A stretch of DNA of 63,113 nucleotides from Podaxis mareebaensis (GCA_018524725.1 JAEUWP010000390.1:1-63113); one strand, 5' to 3'. Shown: positions 1 through 12,017, counted from the stretch's first letter. Numbers and translations are program-made. Notes: generated from the letters alone by a model not told the origin.

Positions 1-84
1 GAGCAGCTCCTACTGACCTGTATAGGACTAGGACCTCTGCTTGTCTCTCTTACAAGGATAGGCTCTGACTTAGGTGTCACTCAG

Positions 85-574
85 CCAAAGAAGAAACCTT
101 GTAACATTGAAAGTAGAGTCTGTGGGCAACTTTATATTTGATAATGTATGGAACAACCCTGGGTGGATACATCATGTAAGGGTGGAGGAATACTATTGGC
201 TCTTCTGTATAGGGAATCATCTTCCAACCATGAGCCTAGGTGGAGTTGAAGTTATTGTGGATAGTTTGGACATATAACCCATCAGGATCAAATACATGAG
301 TGAAGGGAGCATTCTCCCAGGCAATGTGTAAGATCTTGGTCATCATTCAGTTAGTGGAATAGAATATGGGTCCAGGCATTGGCCAGTCTTCTGAGAATAA
401 GGATGCATGGCCAGGAAGGCAACAATTAGTGAAAGCTTCATTGCAATAGTGAGCTGGGTCTTCAGCTGGTATGCTGGTATCTTGAGTGGTAGAATGGGAG
501 GCATTGGGAAGTCCAAGCTCATGGATTAAGGCATGATAAATGACATTGCAATGAGAGGTGCTAGGCATGCTCAT
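85..574 (-). other. Decayed reverse-strand coding stretch, possible transposon relic
   Basis: Read on the minus strand from 574 to about 85, one frame stays open for roughly 160 codons with only two internal stops (near 347 and 235) before it breaks down. Such length in AT-rich DNA suggests a degenerate coding sequence. Pieces such as IIKYKVAHRLYFQCYKV look protein-like, but I do not recognise the family. The surrounding 600-1080 has a loose direct repeat (ATCCTGAA[CG]ACACTGAG near 824 and 935) and no intact gene. A decayed mobile element is the likeliest explanation. Confidence 0.2.
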
Positions 575-1157
575 AACAGATGGTGTCTAAGTCAACTGGA
601 CAGTTAGAGGCAGAATTGTAGATTAGTCATATTCTCAACTGATAGAAGTTTGACCTCTAAGTGTGCTTAACTGGACACTTGCCTCACCACCTTCTTGTCA
701 CTATCCTTCTTGATAGATCCTAGTGCTTGCAAACCATCTACTGAGATAGCTGCCCCCTAGCTTAAGCTTAGGTGACCAGTGATAAGGACCATCCTAACAT
801 CCCACCTCAGTCATCTACCTTAATCCTGAACACACTGAGGTAGTTCTCTAATATAATATTGTGCTATTCTTAGGCTAACATGTATATTGTAGATATTGAA
901 CACTTGCTAGGTGAATATATAAGTTGTCTATTTCAATCCTGAAGACACTGAGATACTGAATGCTTGCTAACCCCAAGGTAATCATGGTAGCATGCTACTT
1001 GGGAAAGTAAAGCTTCTGTCTATGAGACATTGCCTATACCATATGTTCAGTTGCTTTCAAGCTAAGGCAGAGCACTGACAGTGGACAGCAGAACGGGCAA
1101 TGTTGGACATGTACTACATTGGACAAAAAGGCATATATTGAACGCCGGAAGTTGTTG

Positions 1158-3238
1158 TCATTCTATTAGCTCAGAATTACAGATCAAGTCCTCAGCCTGC
1201 TTCGATCTTGGTGTAACCCGGCATGCAAAAGGCTTGGGATACCTGGCAATGTACCTTCCATGTCAGAAGTTGATATATGCCAGGACAGGGGTACCCACGA
1301 GAGCAGACCAGTTGACATATCAGGTGTAATCGTCACTTCGTTGCCATTTTCATCTAAAGCTGGTCTGATATCATAAACGGAGAGCACATGTGCAATAATG
1401 GAGAACAGTGAATTGTTAGCGAAGAATCTGCCAGGGCAAATTCTTCTACCAAAACCAAATGACGTCATGTTTGGGTCCAGCACGTCAGGGTTGGGCTTTC
1501 CATCTTTTAGAAAGCGCTCGGGTTTATATTCCAAAGGATCCTCAAAAACTTCAGGGTCGTGGAGAATGGTCCTGTGAGAGTGAATGAATGAATATTACTT
1601 TGGAAGGAAGATAGACAGATGTCTTTCATACCAGGAATTTCCAATAATGACAGTCCCTTTAGGAATATAGTAGCCATCGTACTCATCAGCATTCGTGCAC
1701 GCATGCAGGACTACGAGAATAAGGTCGATCAATCAATACAGGCAAAAGACACATGAAAATGATGCACCAAGCGGAACCACAGGTTGCCATCGCAAGGTTT
1801 CCTTGACCATCGCATTGATGTATGGAAGATTTGGCTTATCATTGAACTCTGGCAAACGGCCTCGGAGGACTGCGTCAAGTTCAACCTGGGCTTTTTTCTG
1901 GGCCTCCGGATAAAGACACATAGCCATGAAAAATGTCTGTACGGCAGAAATTGTCTGAAAACAGGTGAGTTGACATTCAGAGAAAATAAAATAAATCTGT
2001 ACTGTGTCAGCGCCAGCTGGAAGGAGTTTAGAATGTTATAAGGATTGTTACAAGCGGTAAACTTACCAACGAAAGCGACTGCGCATGTACGACGAGCAAC
2101 ATCTTCCTCATCTGCGAAATTCGGAGATCCCTCGTCAGATAAGCTCTGGATGATTGTTGTTGCGACAGAGGGCCGAGCCATTCCCATTCTCTATATCGCA
2201 ATGTCAGAGGTGGTGGATTCAAGGACGCAAAAAATGAAACTGACCATCTGATTCTTAACCCATTTGAAGGGCTCTTGCTGAACCGCGCTGTTGACTCTCT
2301 TCCACCTATCTGCCTTCCTCTTCCATTGAGCACCTGGGAACCAGCTTGGTATGTATTTCATAATCGGCAACACATCAACTAAAAATGCCCCAAAGCTACC
2401 AGCTTCTGCAAGGCCTTCAAGAGCTTCCTCTACGTCGGCGACGTAGGGGTCATTCTCTTCCTGAATAGTCATACCATAAATAACTTCCATGATCGTCTGT
2501 GCGAACACACTGTCGATAGGTGAGGAGGAAGTATACTCGACACTATTGTCCTACTCACTGGCGGGTATGGTGCATGAACCTCTCTGGAGTTTCCAAGAGT
2601 CGACGAAGGAAACTGCGCGCAGAGGTCACTTGGACTGGCTGATACCTCTGGACGATATTTGGATGGAAGTGATCATGGAGGGACCGACGGTGACGACGCC
2701 ATCTGCTTCCGTAAGGCATAAAACCTGTGTTGTACTCCGCGCTGTTCATTCTGAAGATGACGCCTGCAGTTAGAAGCAATTCTTCCGTAATTGAGGCACA
2801 CCAGACGAACAACTCAACCATCATAACCGAGTGGGGTCTATCCGCATAATTTGAAGATCGTTTCTCAAACAGGTCGTTCGTTCTTTTCGTTGTACCGAGG
2901 ATAAGGAATGACCATCCCAGAATCTCGAAATAAATCATATCTCCTAGTGATCTGCGTTAGTCAAGGCCGAAGAGTTTAAGGGATGGAATAAGTTTACCAT
3001 AGATCTTGAACCAATCATTGTACACTAACCAGGGCTTCTGGGATGGAAAATCAAGCAGACTACCAATAATAGGGTAGCCTTTGGGCCCAGGCGGGAGTGG
3101 TAGGTTATTGGGATTCTCCTGTCGGTTTCGGACAGCCCGGTAGAGCCACCAGGCGACGAGAGCGACAATTGCGGGAAATAGGAAAGAGTGAGAAGGAAGT
3201 TCCATGCTGTAATAATGGGATGTGTATACGAGCCTCAT
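1158..3238 (-). CDS. Cytochrome P450 monooxygenase (CYP64-like, membrane-bound)
   Basis: This is a haem-thiolate monooxygenase that would hydroxylate a lipophilic substrate at the ER, using electrons from a P450 reductase. The N-terminus has one hydrophobic anchor (FLFPAIVALVAWWL) followed by the proline-rich hinge NNLPLPPGPKGYP. The I-helix oxygen-binding motif is AGADTTIS, the K-helix E-x-x-R is KETLRW, and the haem loop is FGFGRRICPG with its cysteine ligand. About nine exons join in frame. Introns I could place exactly include 2944-2997, 2017-2066, 1955-2002 and 1243-1298. The last one restores the family-typical end GLLSYPKPFACRVTPRSKQA before a TGA at 1158. Start is ATG at 3238 or, better fitting the anchor, ATG at 3205. 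All key residues are present, so it is probably functional. The natural substrate cannot be inferred, and family assignment beyond the HACTxxDEYxGYxIPKG pattern is tentative. Confidence 0.9.
2003..2016 (-). other. 14-nt micro-exon of the P450 (I-helix AGADT)
   Basis: The exon CTGGCGCTGACACA lies between intron 2017-2066 (GTAAGT...CCAG) and intron 1955-2002 (GTACAG...TCAG). Joining 'GTTG' + micro-exon + 'ACAATTTCT' gives V-A-G-A-D-T-T-I-S, the canonical P450 I-helix motif. Skipping it both deletes the oxygen-activation motif and shifts the frame, so it must be included for an active enzyme. Confidence 0.75.
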
Positions 3239-5743
3239 TTATCCCTCGTCTGGATTATCTTGCTGCATGTAGCGCAGTCTTTGTGCCAGTTTGGCTCACG
3301 ACAGCTGCCATTCAAAGGAGGTACAAGGTACACGCTAGGATCTTAGAGAGGTGATAAAGGTCAGTCGATGGAGCATATGCGGGTTGATTTAAGCCACAAT
3401 GATACGATGACGGAGGGAACGCGCAAAATCACAGCCAATGATGAGGTGGGAAAATGCTCGGCGGTGATTATCTGTACCATCCTGTGTCTCAGCCGGCCAT
3501 GAACAGGCCTGACGTTTCATTTGCGTTCCTTTGCCCCACCAGACTCTGTCGGACTCGAGGAAATTCGTCATTCTGACTCATTACATCCGTGCCCAGGCTT
3601 TTCCAGCTTCATATCGCGGGCTTTCGGAGTATCGGTAAAGCTGAGTGCTTATGTGTAACAGTGTATAACGGCTCACCGGTTTAACCTATTGTGGCATGAG
3701 GCACGGTCAAGGTTCCGGGATAATGGTTAAGCCCACAAAACCTAAAGATATGGTGAGCACTGATAGCCTAAGCAATCATAGTAACAGCGTTTTTTTGGCT
3801 GGACTGCGTCCATGTCTGGCAAGGCGCAGAAGCACTTAGTAGTAATGATGATCGGCGCTAAGGTTAAGGACAGAGTGGGTTATCCCAGTATAAGAGGATC
3901 ATGGAGTAGTGATCTCCTTGGCGTGCCTCATGTGCATACTAGATCAGCGAAGCAATCGGGTAAGTCAGGCACGGATACAGATAGATACAGATGGAAGGAG
4001 AGTGAGAATATGAAATCCGGGAGATGGTCTTGCAACGGTCTTGGGCAAAAGATGGGATTTTTCCCCATCCATTCTAAATAGTCGAAATTGGAAATCATCT
4101 GGTGTTTGTGACCCAAATGAAATTATCGTAGCTATCAAGCAGATGATGGCAGAGTGGGGTAAATTGTAATGTCATATTAAACCCAAAAGCGGTCAATTAG
4201 CGAACAGAGTTCCTTCACCCGATAACAGTCCAGTTCGATTGACATATGTCAGTGGTCCCAAGAATTTAGTCCATCCCACGGTAAGCATTAGATCCACGTC
4301 ATCCCCACTTCACCTTGACATCGTCTCATCCTTCTTATACCTCACGAGTCATACTGCTTCGAGCGCAGCCAAAACCGCAGCCGAAAAAAAAAAGAAACAC
4401 GGCGCCAGTCCACTCGTGGAAATACAGTGACTTTCAACAATCTCTCTATAGTATTGCTAAACTAGTGGCGGGTGAATACTCCGAGTCGGTGGCGAGTGGG
4501 TTCTGGTGCGATTTCGTCCGTGACTGCCGTAATGAGCGCTCGCAGTTCCTCGCGATTTATCGTTGCCATCGCAGACGGACGAACACAGCTTTTCCTCTTG
4601 TAACTTATCTGCTTCGAATAACACCCATCCGATCGCCAAACAAACACCTCCGCCACCACCCTGCGCAACTGGCCAGACGGGAGGAGCAGCAAAAGCGAGG
4701 AGTGGTATTGTGATGTCAGCGGGTTTGGCAATCCGGAGAGTGGAAGCATCTCCCCTCCATGGATGACAGTCAGGATGCGACCGGGATTTGCTACGGTCGT
4801 CGATCGACGCGTGAAGTTACTAGGGATGATGGGGAGACAGACTTCAAGTAATGTGCTCTCGTGATGAGTACTCCGACATTGGAGTACCCAACACAACGGT
4901 CCAGGGACGACATAATAACCTAGTTTCGGTTTCTGAAATTGTCTATAATAGGAGCGCGGTGGAGGGCGTACTATGTGAAGCAGACCTATCATTCTTTCCA
5001 AGCTTACCGGAAGTCTCCCGATAGTGGCGACAGAACTGAGGGCGCTAGGAATGAAAACGTATGTGCCATCCAACAAGTATAGGGTGTCGCCTCGTGGCCC
5101 TGATGATGGGCGACAGCGTGGAATAAAGGGAGAAGTCAAGTGATGGGCCAAACAGAGCAAGGACCCACGTACCAATTTGGAAGTTCTTGGTAATGACTTC
5201 ACATTCCCTTCACACATTGTTTTATTCAATCACTCAGGTGCTGTCTCTGATTTTGTATAAATACGCAGACTAGGAGTATCATGTTCTTGCACATCTTACC
5301 CCCCAGTCATTGAAATTGTCAGTGCTTACATAAGCTCGCTCTGGGTGCTGAAACAAAATGCGAGATGCTTTATTGGACGACAAAGAAATATATTTCCTAA
5401 CGTTTCTCTGCTCTATCGTCTGTCCGCCATCTATTCCGTCTCTCCCGACACGTTGTACTGCTATCCCGTTCTCTTATCGCGTCATATGATATCACACTAA
5501 TACCCCGAGTCTATCAATATCAATATCAAGAGGTACCATGTCGAAACCTCAAGGAGTAGCACGACGCTCGACGGTCTGCATCTGCCTACAACCCAGTGAT
5601 GCAGGATCCAAATTCCTGAGGTTTATTTTGCTCCCGACACCGCTGGGCGCTCATCAACCTTACCGGGCACGTGCTTGGAAATGTGTGAACTGCTAAACAT
5701 GGGGCGGGCGGGTTTGGCTCCTATCCCGTCCCTCTGTTTCTCT
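3239..5743. other. Intergenic region between the P450 and the NACHT-kinase gene
   Basis: No gene with recognisable homology was found in this 2.5 kb. It holds the divergent upstream regions of the P450 (read leftward) and the NACHT-kinase gene (read rightward). A poly-A run lies at about 4385. The only long reading frame is the minus-strand one described separately (4462-5229). The 20-nt element tatcaatatcaagaggtacc at 5518-5537 recurs beyond the NACHT-kinase gene near 9328. Confidence 0.5.
4462..5229 (-). other. Uninterrupted 255-codon reading frame of unknown status
   Basis: The frame runs from ATG at 5229 to a stop at 4462 without interruption, which is long for chance in DNA of this composition. 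The predicted protein is rich in Pro, Arg, Ser and Leu. It has no recognisable domain, signal peptide or membrane segment. Its last part (MATINREELRALITAVTDE) is the only portion resembling an ordinary soluble helix. There is no intron evidence and no neighbouring partner. It could be an orphan gene, a relic, or chance. Confidence 0.2.
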
Positions 5744-8700
5744 ATGCCTGTGCTAAAAAAGCTCAAATCTATCTTTCGGCCTCCTTCCAGTGAATCTCTT
5801 GGGCCTTCTGGATCCTCTCGTGGCGGTGCCCGTCCCGAAACGACGCCCGTTAAAGATGACGCGGCCAGTGATACTAGCAATACGGACAAACCGATGTTCG
5901 TCGACTCTATATCTCATCTTATAGGTCAGTCACCTGCTCTTGTCCATTTATTGGAGGCCGGGTGAGGAGCTCACGTGGTCGACCCATAGGGAGATTAAGC
6001 TTCAAATCCCCGTTGCACGTCCACAAATTTGCTGTCAGAAGTCCGGCATCAGGCAAGATCGAAAAATACGTTCAGGTGGTTGACCCTGGAAAGATTGGTG
6101 CGTGTATACCCTATCCTGCCGCGGAGTTTGTCTCACAGTTCTGTTAGCCATCAGCCTCCTCGAACAGGAAAGGATTGTGGGTGCTGGAGTCGATTCTTCC
6201 GATCGTTATCCTCCCCCGAAATGTCATCCAGGTACTCGACAGGAACTCAGGGCCAGAATATCAGCTTGGCTTGTGGACACCAGCCGTGAATCGAACTTAT
6301 TCTGGCTCCTAGGTCCAGCCGGCGTCGGAAAATCTGCAGTTGCCCAAACCATCGCCGAAGAATGCAAGGCCAACGGTCAGCTTGGCGCAGCTTTCTTTTT
6401 CTCGCGACAAAACCTCCGCAACGATCCCTCTCGCGTCATCCCCACTCTTGTTTATCAACTCCTCCTCCAGAGCCCTGAATATAAAAACTTGGTTGTCCAA
6501 TGCCTTGCCGATGACTCCAACATCCTCCAGAGCAGCTTACGCGTTCAGCTCAGCAAACTCATCGTTGAACCCTTCAGGACCCTGCACACTCAGAAAATCT
6601 TCGAGGGTCCTTTGCTCATTATCCTCGACGGGCTGGATGAATGTGATGGAATGAGCGCTCAGAGCGGGTTTCTCGAAGTCATCAACGAACACGTCCAGCT
6701 GGACAGGGATTTACCTCTCCTTTGGATGGTGTGCAGTCGTCCGGAATGGCATCTCAAACAGATGTTGTCGAACGTTGTTGGCTGGGGGATCAAGTGCTGC
6801 CGGGACGAGCTGCCAGTGGATGATGAAGCTGCGCAACAGGATGTACTGAACTTCCTTCGGGATGGATTTGGTGATCTTCGGCGTCGTTTTCGCGACACGG
6901 TCTCGGAGCAATGGCCCACAGAGGTGCACATCCGCCAAATTGCTCATGCGTCATCAGGCCTCTTTGCTGTCGCCTCAGCTTTCCTCAAATTTGTTGGCGA
7001 TGAGAGCCACAGTGATCCTCCATCCCGACTGGATATCTGTCTAGAGTTCGTTAGGAATCAATTTGTAATCACCTCGGTCAATCCTCTTATGGACCTCGAT
7101 CGCCTTTACGGACAAATACTCGCTAATATACCTACCGATGTCGTTTCAACTCTCATTCGCGTGCTCTGCCTTCGCATTCTTTGCCCAGGCTCCGAACTCT
7201 CTGTCTTCACGATAGTCAATATTCTAGGCCTTGACCCTGCCTCCTTTCTTGCTGCGCTCCGTGGAATGCACTCGGTTCTTCGCATTCCAGCTCCAGAACA
7301 TTTCTTCAAGGAAAGTATACATTTCCACCATGCATCGTTCAAAGCCTTTCTCGGAGACCCAAGGCGATCAGATGTCTTTTCCGTTATCACCTGTTATGAC
7401 TCCGTGGTGGATAGCGTCCGCCACTACAACGCAAAGAAGCCGCCTGTTCAAATTACTATAATGTGAGCAGTGGCATACTTCAGTCCCAATGACACTAGCA
7501 GGGCAAACCCGTTTCTCGTTTACAGATTTCCCGACGAAACAGTGAAAGACTCTGGTGGTACGGCGCCAAGCACGCAGACTTTGAGTGTCTAATTGAAATC
7601 TTCTTAGAAGGTCGGATATATGTACCCTCAACAGGAGAGAGTCTCGTCGATCTCCTGCAAACACGGATCCTTTGTTCCGAAGAGCGTTACAAGGCCTTAC
7701 TCAAGGCACAAGAAGAAGAAGCACAGCACATGATTGATCTCTTCCAAAAGGTGATTGGGCCTGAGTTATTGAAACCGTGCGCAGGATGGGCTTACACTCG
7801 TCGTACTCAGTTGCTAACCTATCCTGACGCAATTGATGACGCAGCTCGACGGTCAATCCTGACGGCGCTCTTGAGATTGTCCACTATATCCGGTCTCTAT
7901 CCCCGGCGATTAAGGCTCCATGGTGTCGAACATGAACCATCGCCCGTGACGTCCGGTCAGTTCGGTGAAGTATTCAAGGGAAACTACAAAGGACGCCAGA
8001 TCTGTCTCAAGATCTTCAGGTTAACTCAGAGATCGAATATCAGCCATGTACTGAAGGTATGCTCAAATTGTTGTACAAGGTAGACCAGACCGACCGAGGC
8101 TCGGGACTTGTAGCCATTTATACGTGAAGCTATCGTCTGGAGTCAGCTCAGACACCACAATCTCTTGCAATTTCATGGAATCCATCATTTAAACGATACA
8201 TATGGTCGACTTGGACTAGTATCACCTTGGATGGAAAGTGGCAACCTACGGGAATATTTGGAGGTGCACCCTAATGCGCCGCGCTTGCCTTTGGTCGGTA
8301 CTTTCAACTTCATATTCGCATTCTGAACTGCCGGCTTACGACATTCGAAGGTTCACGATATCGTTGCTGGCTTACAATACCTACATAAACAGCAAATCGT
8401 ACATGGTGACTTGAAGGGGGTAAGCGCTTGATGGTCGCCTCCTTGAGCTCTTAATCTGACAAAGTTAAGCTTAACGTTCTCATTAGTGGCGGTGGCTCCG
8501 CACGTCTCGCAGATTTTGGAATATCTGCCGTAATGGATACTGATGTTCTGACATGGGCCACACTTCAGAGCACGACGCAAGCCGGTGGAACGGTGCGTTG
8601 GATGGCTCCAGAGATCATTGACGGCGCAGAGACTGGTTTAATGCGTCCAACTTGCTCGAGTGACGTGTACTCCCTAGCGTCCGTTATGTTCGAGGTAGGC

Positions 8701-9180
8701 ATACCGTGCATGCAGCATGGCAAGTTAGAACTCAAAAAAAAAATTGCACAGGCACTGTCTGGACAGGTTCCCTACTACGAGTTCCCTCTGAATATCACCG
8801 TCATTGCAAAGGTGATCCGGGGAATTAAACCAAACAGACCCAAATCGGAGATGGCACCTGAACTTAGCGACCACATTTGGGAGATCATGCAGGAATGCTG
8901 GAGTGATGATCCAAGCGACCGACCGACTACAGATCAAGTCCTGGAGCAGCTTCGGGAGCTCGCGCCCTTGCCGCCACGACCCGAGGGTGCGGAAACAGAG
9001 CCTGGAAGTCCCGTCAATGCTCGATATAGTGCGTTGCTGGACTCTGATATCACTTTTCTGATGAAATTGGTGAGTGAACCTCAGGTTGTGGATGATTTCT
9101 ATACGGCCATGAAATATTCACGATCTTCCCGCAGCTTAATCTTCACTGACACGAGTTTGAGCATGAGGTTCCTGTACTAG
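5744..9180 (+). CDS. NACHT-domain STAND NTPase fused to a TKL-type protein kinase
   Basis: Predicted protein of 1006 aa from eight exons: 5744-5924, 5990-6097, 6148-7445, 7526-8056, 8114-8293, 8351-8419, 8470-8694 and 8752-9180. Phases agree throughout; the 7445/7526 join is the least certain. Residues 1-97 form a basic, serine-rich leader (MPVLKKLKSIFRPP) and a short linker. The NACHT domain has Walker A GPAGVGKS at about 152-159 and Walker B LLIILDGLDE at about 252-261, followed by the winged-helix-like region to about 525. A bridge (530-670) leads to a kinase domain. Its landmarks are the glycine loop SGQFGEVFKG (672-681), lysine in CLKIF (about 691), catalytic loop HGDLKGLN (784-791), DFG at 804 and APE at 835. 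All catalytic residues are present; HGD replaces HRD, as is common in agaricomycete TKL kinases. In most NLR-like proteins a repeat sensor follows NACHT; here a kinase does. Likely a ligand-gated ATPase that activates a kinase. Ligand and substrate are unknown. Confidence 0.88.
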
Positions 9181-9920
9181 TGGTACTCTTTAATCGACTT
9201 GTTGCACATGAAACCAAGTCCGCAGGTGCTGGGGGACGAGGATGGCGGAATTTCGCGAACTTAGATGCCATCGCAGCGTGAGAAATGGCCACTGACAGTT
9301 CCCACACCTAAGTAAAGATCAAGTCGTTATCAATATCAAAAGGTACCGTCTGTTTCGGCGGCTGAAAAGTCCGTCATGACTCTTGATTGTACCATATCGC
9401 ATCGCGATGGTGCGTTCGGACCTCCGTAGCACTTATGTGAATCCCGTATGGCCTCAGCGACAGTTTTGTTGCAAAATACCCCCTCTGACATACCCTCTGA
9501 CACATGTTGTCTCTCCGGATCTCAGCGAGCCGGACAGTTTCGCGGGACTACATACAGTGCGCGCTCTTTACTTTGATGAACTCTGGCATTTATAAATGGA
9601 CGACTGCTCGTCTGTGCTGTACCTATGCTGTCCAGTTGGCTATAACCCCTCTAGACCCTGTGCCCAGTGACGCTCACCTCCGCTGACCACCAGCTTCGTG
9701 GGTGCTTTACAATAGACTTCACCTGCCATACTCATACTTATCCTTCTTTATGCTGTGTCTTCGCAAATGACTCCCCCCGATGCAGCACACCTCGTCATTT
9801 CCTCATTGTCAACACGTGCTTCCATCCGGTTCGCCCTGTATATTAGCCCATACTCTCTATCCCTGACTCTTAACTGTCATATACCCCGCACTTTCTATCC
9901 ACGAAAGACCGTCAGGAGCC
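9181..9920. other. Intergenic region after the NACHT-kinase gene
   Basis: No gene seen. A second copy of the tatcaatatcaa[a/g]aggtacc element lies near 9328-9347. A TATA-like TTTATAAATG occurs near 9589, about 330 bp before the next start codon; whether it is used is unknown. Confidence 0.4.
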
Positions 9921-10906
9921 ATGGCAGGACGAGGTCAGTAGGAAAAATTCTATCCCCCCTTCTAAAATTCTCTCACACCTACCGCTAACGCCACACACCC
10001 CAATTCTTAATGTCCATCAGGAACAGTGACATATTCCACTTATGCTGACGTCGAACAAGTTCGCAGCATACTCCTCACACGTGTTCCATATGAACTTGCC
10101 GATGTTATCCTCAATGAAGCGCAATACTGGGCCCGCCTCTCGACAAAACGCAGCACGTTCCTTCGAATTCAAGCCTCCCATGGGCCAATGCACAATGCAA
10201 AGTGGTGCTACATGGTATCGGAACCTGTTCCTGCCGCACACAACGGCGACAGAGTCATGTCCGTTAAAGTTAAATCAGTACGGTTTTTGTTGAGAAGTTG
10301 TGATCAGGGATGGGGTGGGTTCTCAGAAGGCAAAAGTGGGTTAATCTCCGTCCCTGTCCCTCACTCCTCACCCATCTGACCCTGTCGCCGATTCAATCAG
10401 ATACCTACCGAAACTCATACACCTGGTTTGAGGCTTCCATCCTCCGTCCGCCGACTTCTACCTCGCCCTCAGTCTTTCAAGAACCACCCGAATGGATCAC
10501 CTCAACTGCACTCTATGGCCCCACAAATATCACGAGCCGCGTCGGGTCCGACTCAGGCTGGGTAGAGCTCTCTAGCCCATACAGGACCAAAAGCCGGCGC
10601 TGGCTGGTGCAAATGAACGCCCAGGCATCTCATCATATTAGACACCATGAAGTCGTGTGGTCGTCTACAGACGCAAGTACTACCGCGGCGTTGAGGAGTG
10701 GAAACGTGGGCGGCGCGGAATATGATGAAAAGACCGGGAGTGGACGTGGACTGGGTTTTGTTGATAATCTACAATCCGGGGATCGGATCGCCTTGATCGC
10801 CCGAGCTTTGGTGAGCGTGACCTCTTCTGATCCGGTCATTTTGAGGGATTTTAATGATTCTTGTAGTACCCTGGCTGGGAAAACAACGTATATGGCGCGG
10901 AGATAG
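9921..10906 (+). CDS. Conserved fungal protein of unknown function (SCDQGWG family)
   Basis: Predicted 270 aa from three exons, 9921-9933, 10021-10314 and 10401-10906, with all junctions in phase. The first exon encodes only MAGR plus one base, so the start depends on that 13-nt exon. The middle contains RSCDQGWGDTYRNSYTWFEA. I recognise the pattern D-Q-G-W-[SG] followed by T-W-F-[ED]-A as one recurring in uncharacterised ascomycete and basidiomycete proteins. The C-terminal half is a beta-rich-looking segment with LVQMNAQASHHIRHHEVVW. There is no signal peptide or membrane helix, so it is probably soluble. No function should be assumed. Confidence 0.7.
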
Positions 10907-11736
10907 AGATTGCATATCAGACTTGAGGCCTCAAGGCCTGGGATGCTCTCCCTCCCCGTTTCACGTCGCAATACTTCTGTAATGACTGTCCCTGTCCAAT
11001 GCCCCATCTACTTCCTGTCTTTTGTCTCCTGACTTGCTTTCATTCATTCGAGCGTTTTATTGTTGTTCTATCCATTGTTCAAACCCTTTAACGTCCACCC
11101 GCCTCCAGGTCCTATCGCGATCAGCACCACATCCACGGCCAGCATGTGGTACAATATCGGACTCAGCACTTTCCGTGAAACGTCAAGAACGCCTGCTAAT
11201 ATTTCCCGCATGGGAAATCCTTGTCAGACTTAATAGTAATCATTCTCATTGAATAATGCTGCGGGGCTTGGCGACCCTTCGTAAACATTGCCACGACTTG
11301 ACGCGGAGGAATACATACCATGATAATGATGCCATGGCGGACAACCTAAGAGCTAGTGCAGAGAATGCTCTGCATGTCGATGGACTCACTGGAACCGATG
11401 TTTCACGTTGTCCGGCCTGCCTATGTCCCGTCCTAGGGTTATGTTATTGATTGCTGGAGTAAATACATAGGAATTAATGAATTGATTTACAAGGATTCTG
11501 GCAAGCCGATATGTATTAGGAGCCATTCGGGCAATAATCTCTTGTGTGAACAAGCCGGGCGTTATCAAGTCACACGAGCTCTACTCGACGCCTGCTCAGA
11601 TCCTTTATCCCTCCATCTCTCCGCGTTCGCGCTACGGACATCCAATCCCTGTTATTAGCTGTTCAAATCCGTCTGAAGTATTCCAAAACAGTTTACGGGG
11701 GCTCCCATCTACAACTCGATCATGGACGGCGGCCGC
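10907..11736. other. Intergenic region before the retroelement
   Basis: About 0.8 kb with several short open frames on both strands, none with recognisable homology or convincing splice structure. It ends at the outer edge of the LTR starting at 11737. I looked for a 5-bp target-site duplication joining this edge (GCCGC) to the far edge (CAACG) and found none. Confidence 0.4.
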
Positions 11737-11949
11737 TGTGATAACAACGTGGAAGCCCGTAGGCTTCACTAGGAAAAAGGTACTCACAAATCACACAAGA
11801 ATAATGAGTGGCCTCGAGTGTCTATTGGAAGTCGATGATAAAGGTTAGGAAGAAGGAAGCATCTATCTACGTCTGTCTGTATATATGTACCTATCGTGTT
11901 ATGTCTAATTGGTTAGTACACGTGACGTCGTAAGCCTACCGGGCTTACA
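11737..11949 (-). repeat. 3' LTR of the chromovirus remnant
   Basis: On the minus strand the repeat begins TGTAAGCCCGGTAGGCTTAC directly after the polypurine tract, and a TG...CA span ends at GTTATCACA (11737). The start is fixed by the second copy at 12383. The end at 11737 rests only on the CA dinucleotide and the usual LTR form, because the other copy is truncated. Confidence 0.7.
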
Positions 11950-12017
11950 CTAATCCCCCCTTTCAAAAATTCCGAGCATGGTACGAAAGTTGGGAGTAGT
12001 AAATGATAATGTAAGTA

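Noticed and set aside
1729..2187. 152-codon minus-strand frame within the P450
   Set aside because: It runs through two introns and the micro-exon in the wrong frame; only its first part (MARPSVATTIIQSLSDEGSP) belongs to the P450 exon.
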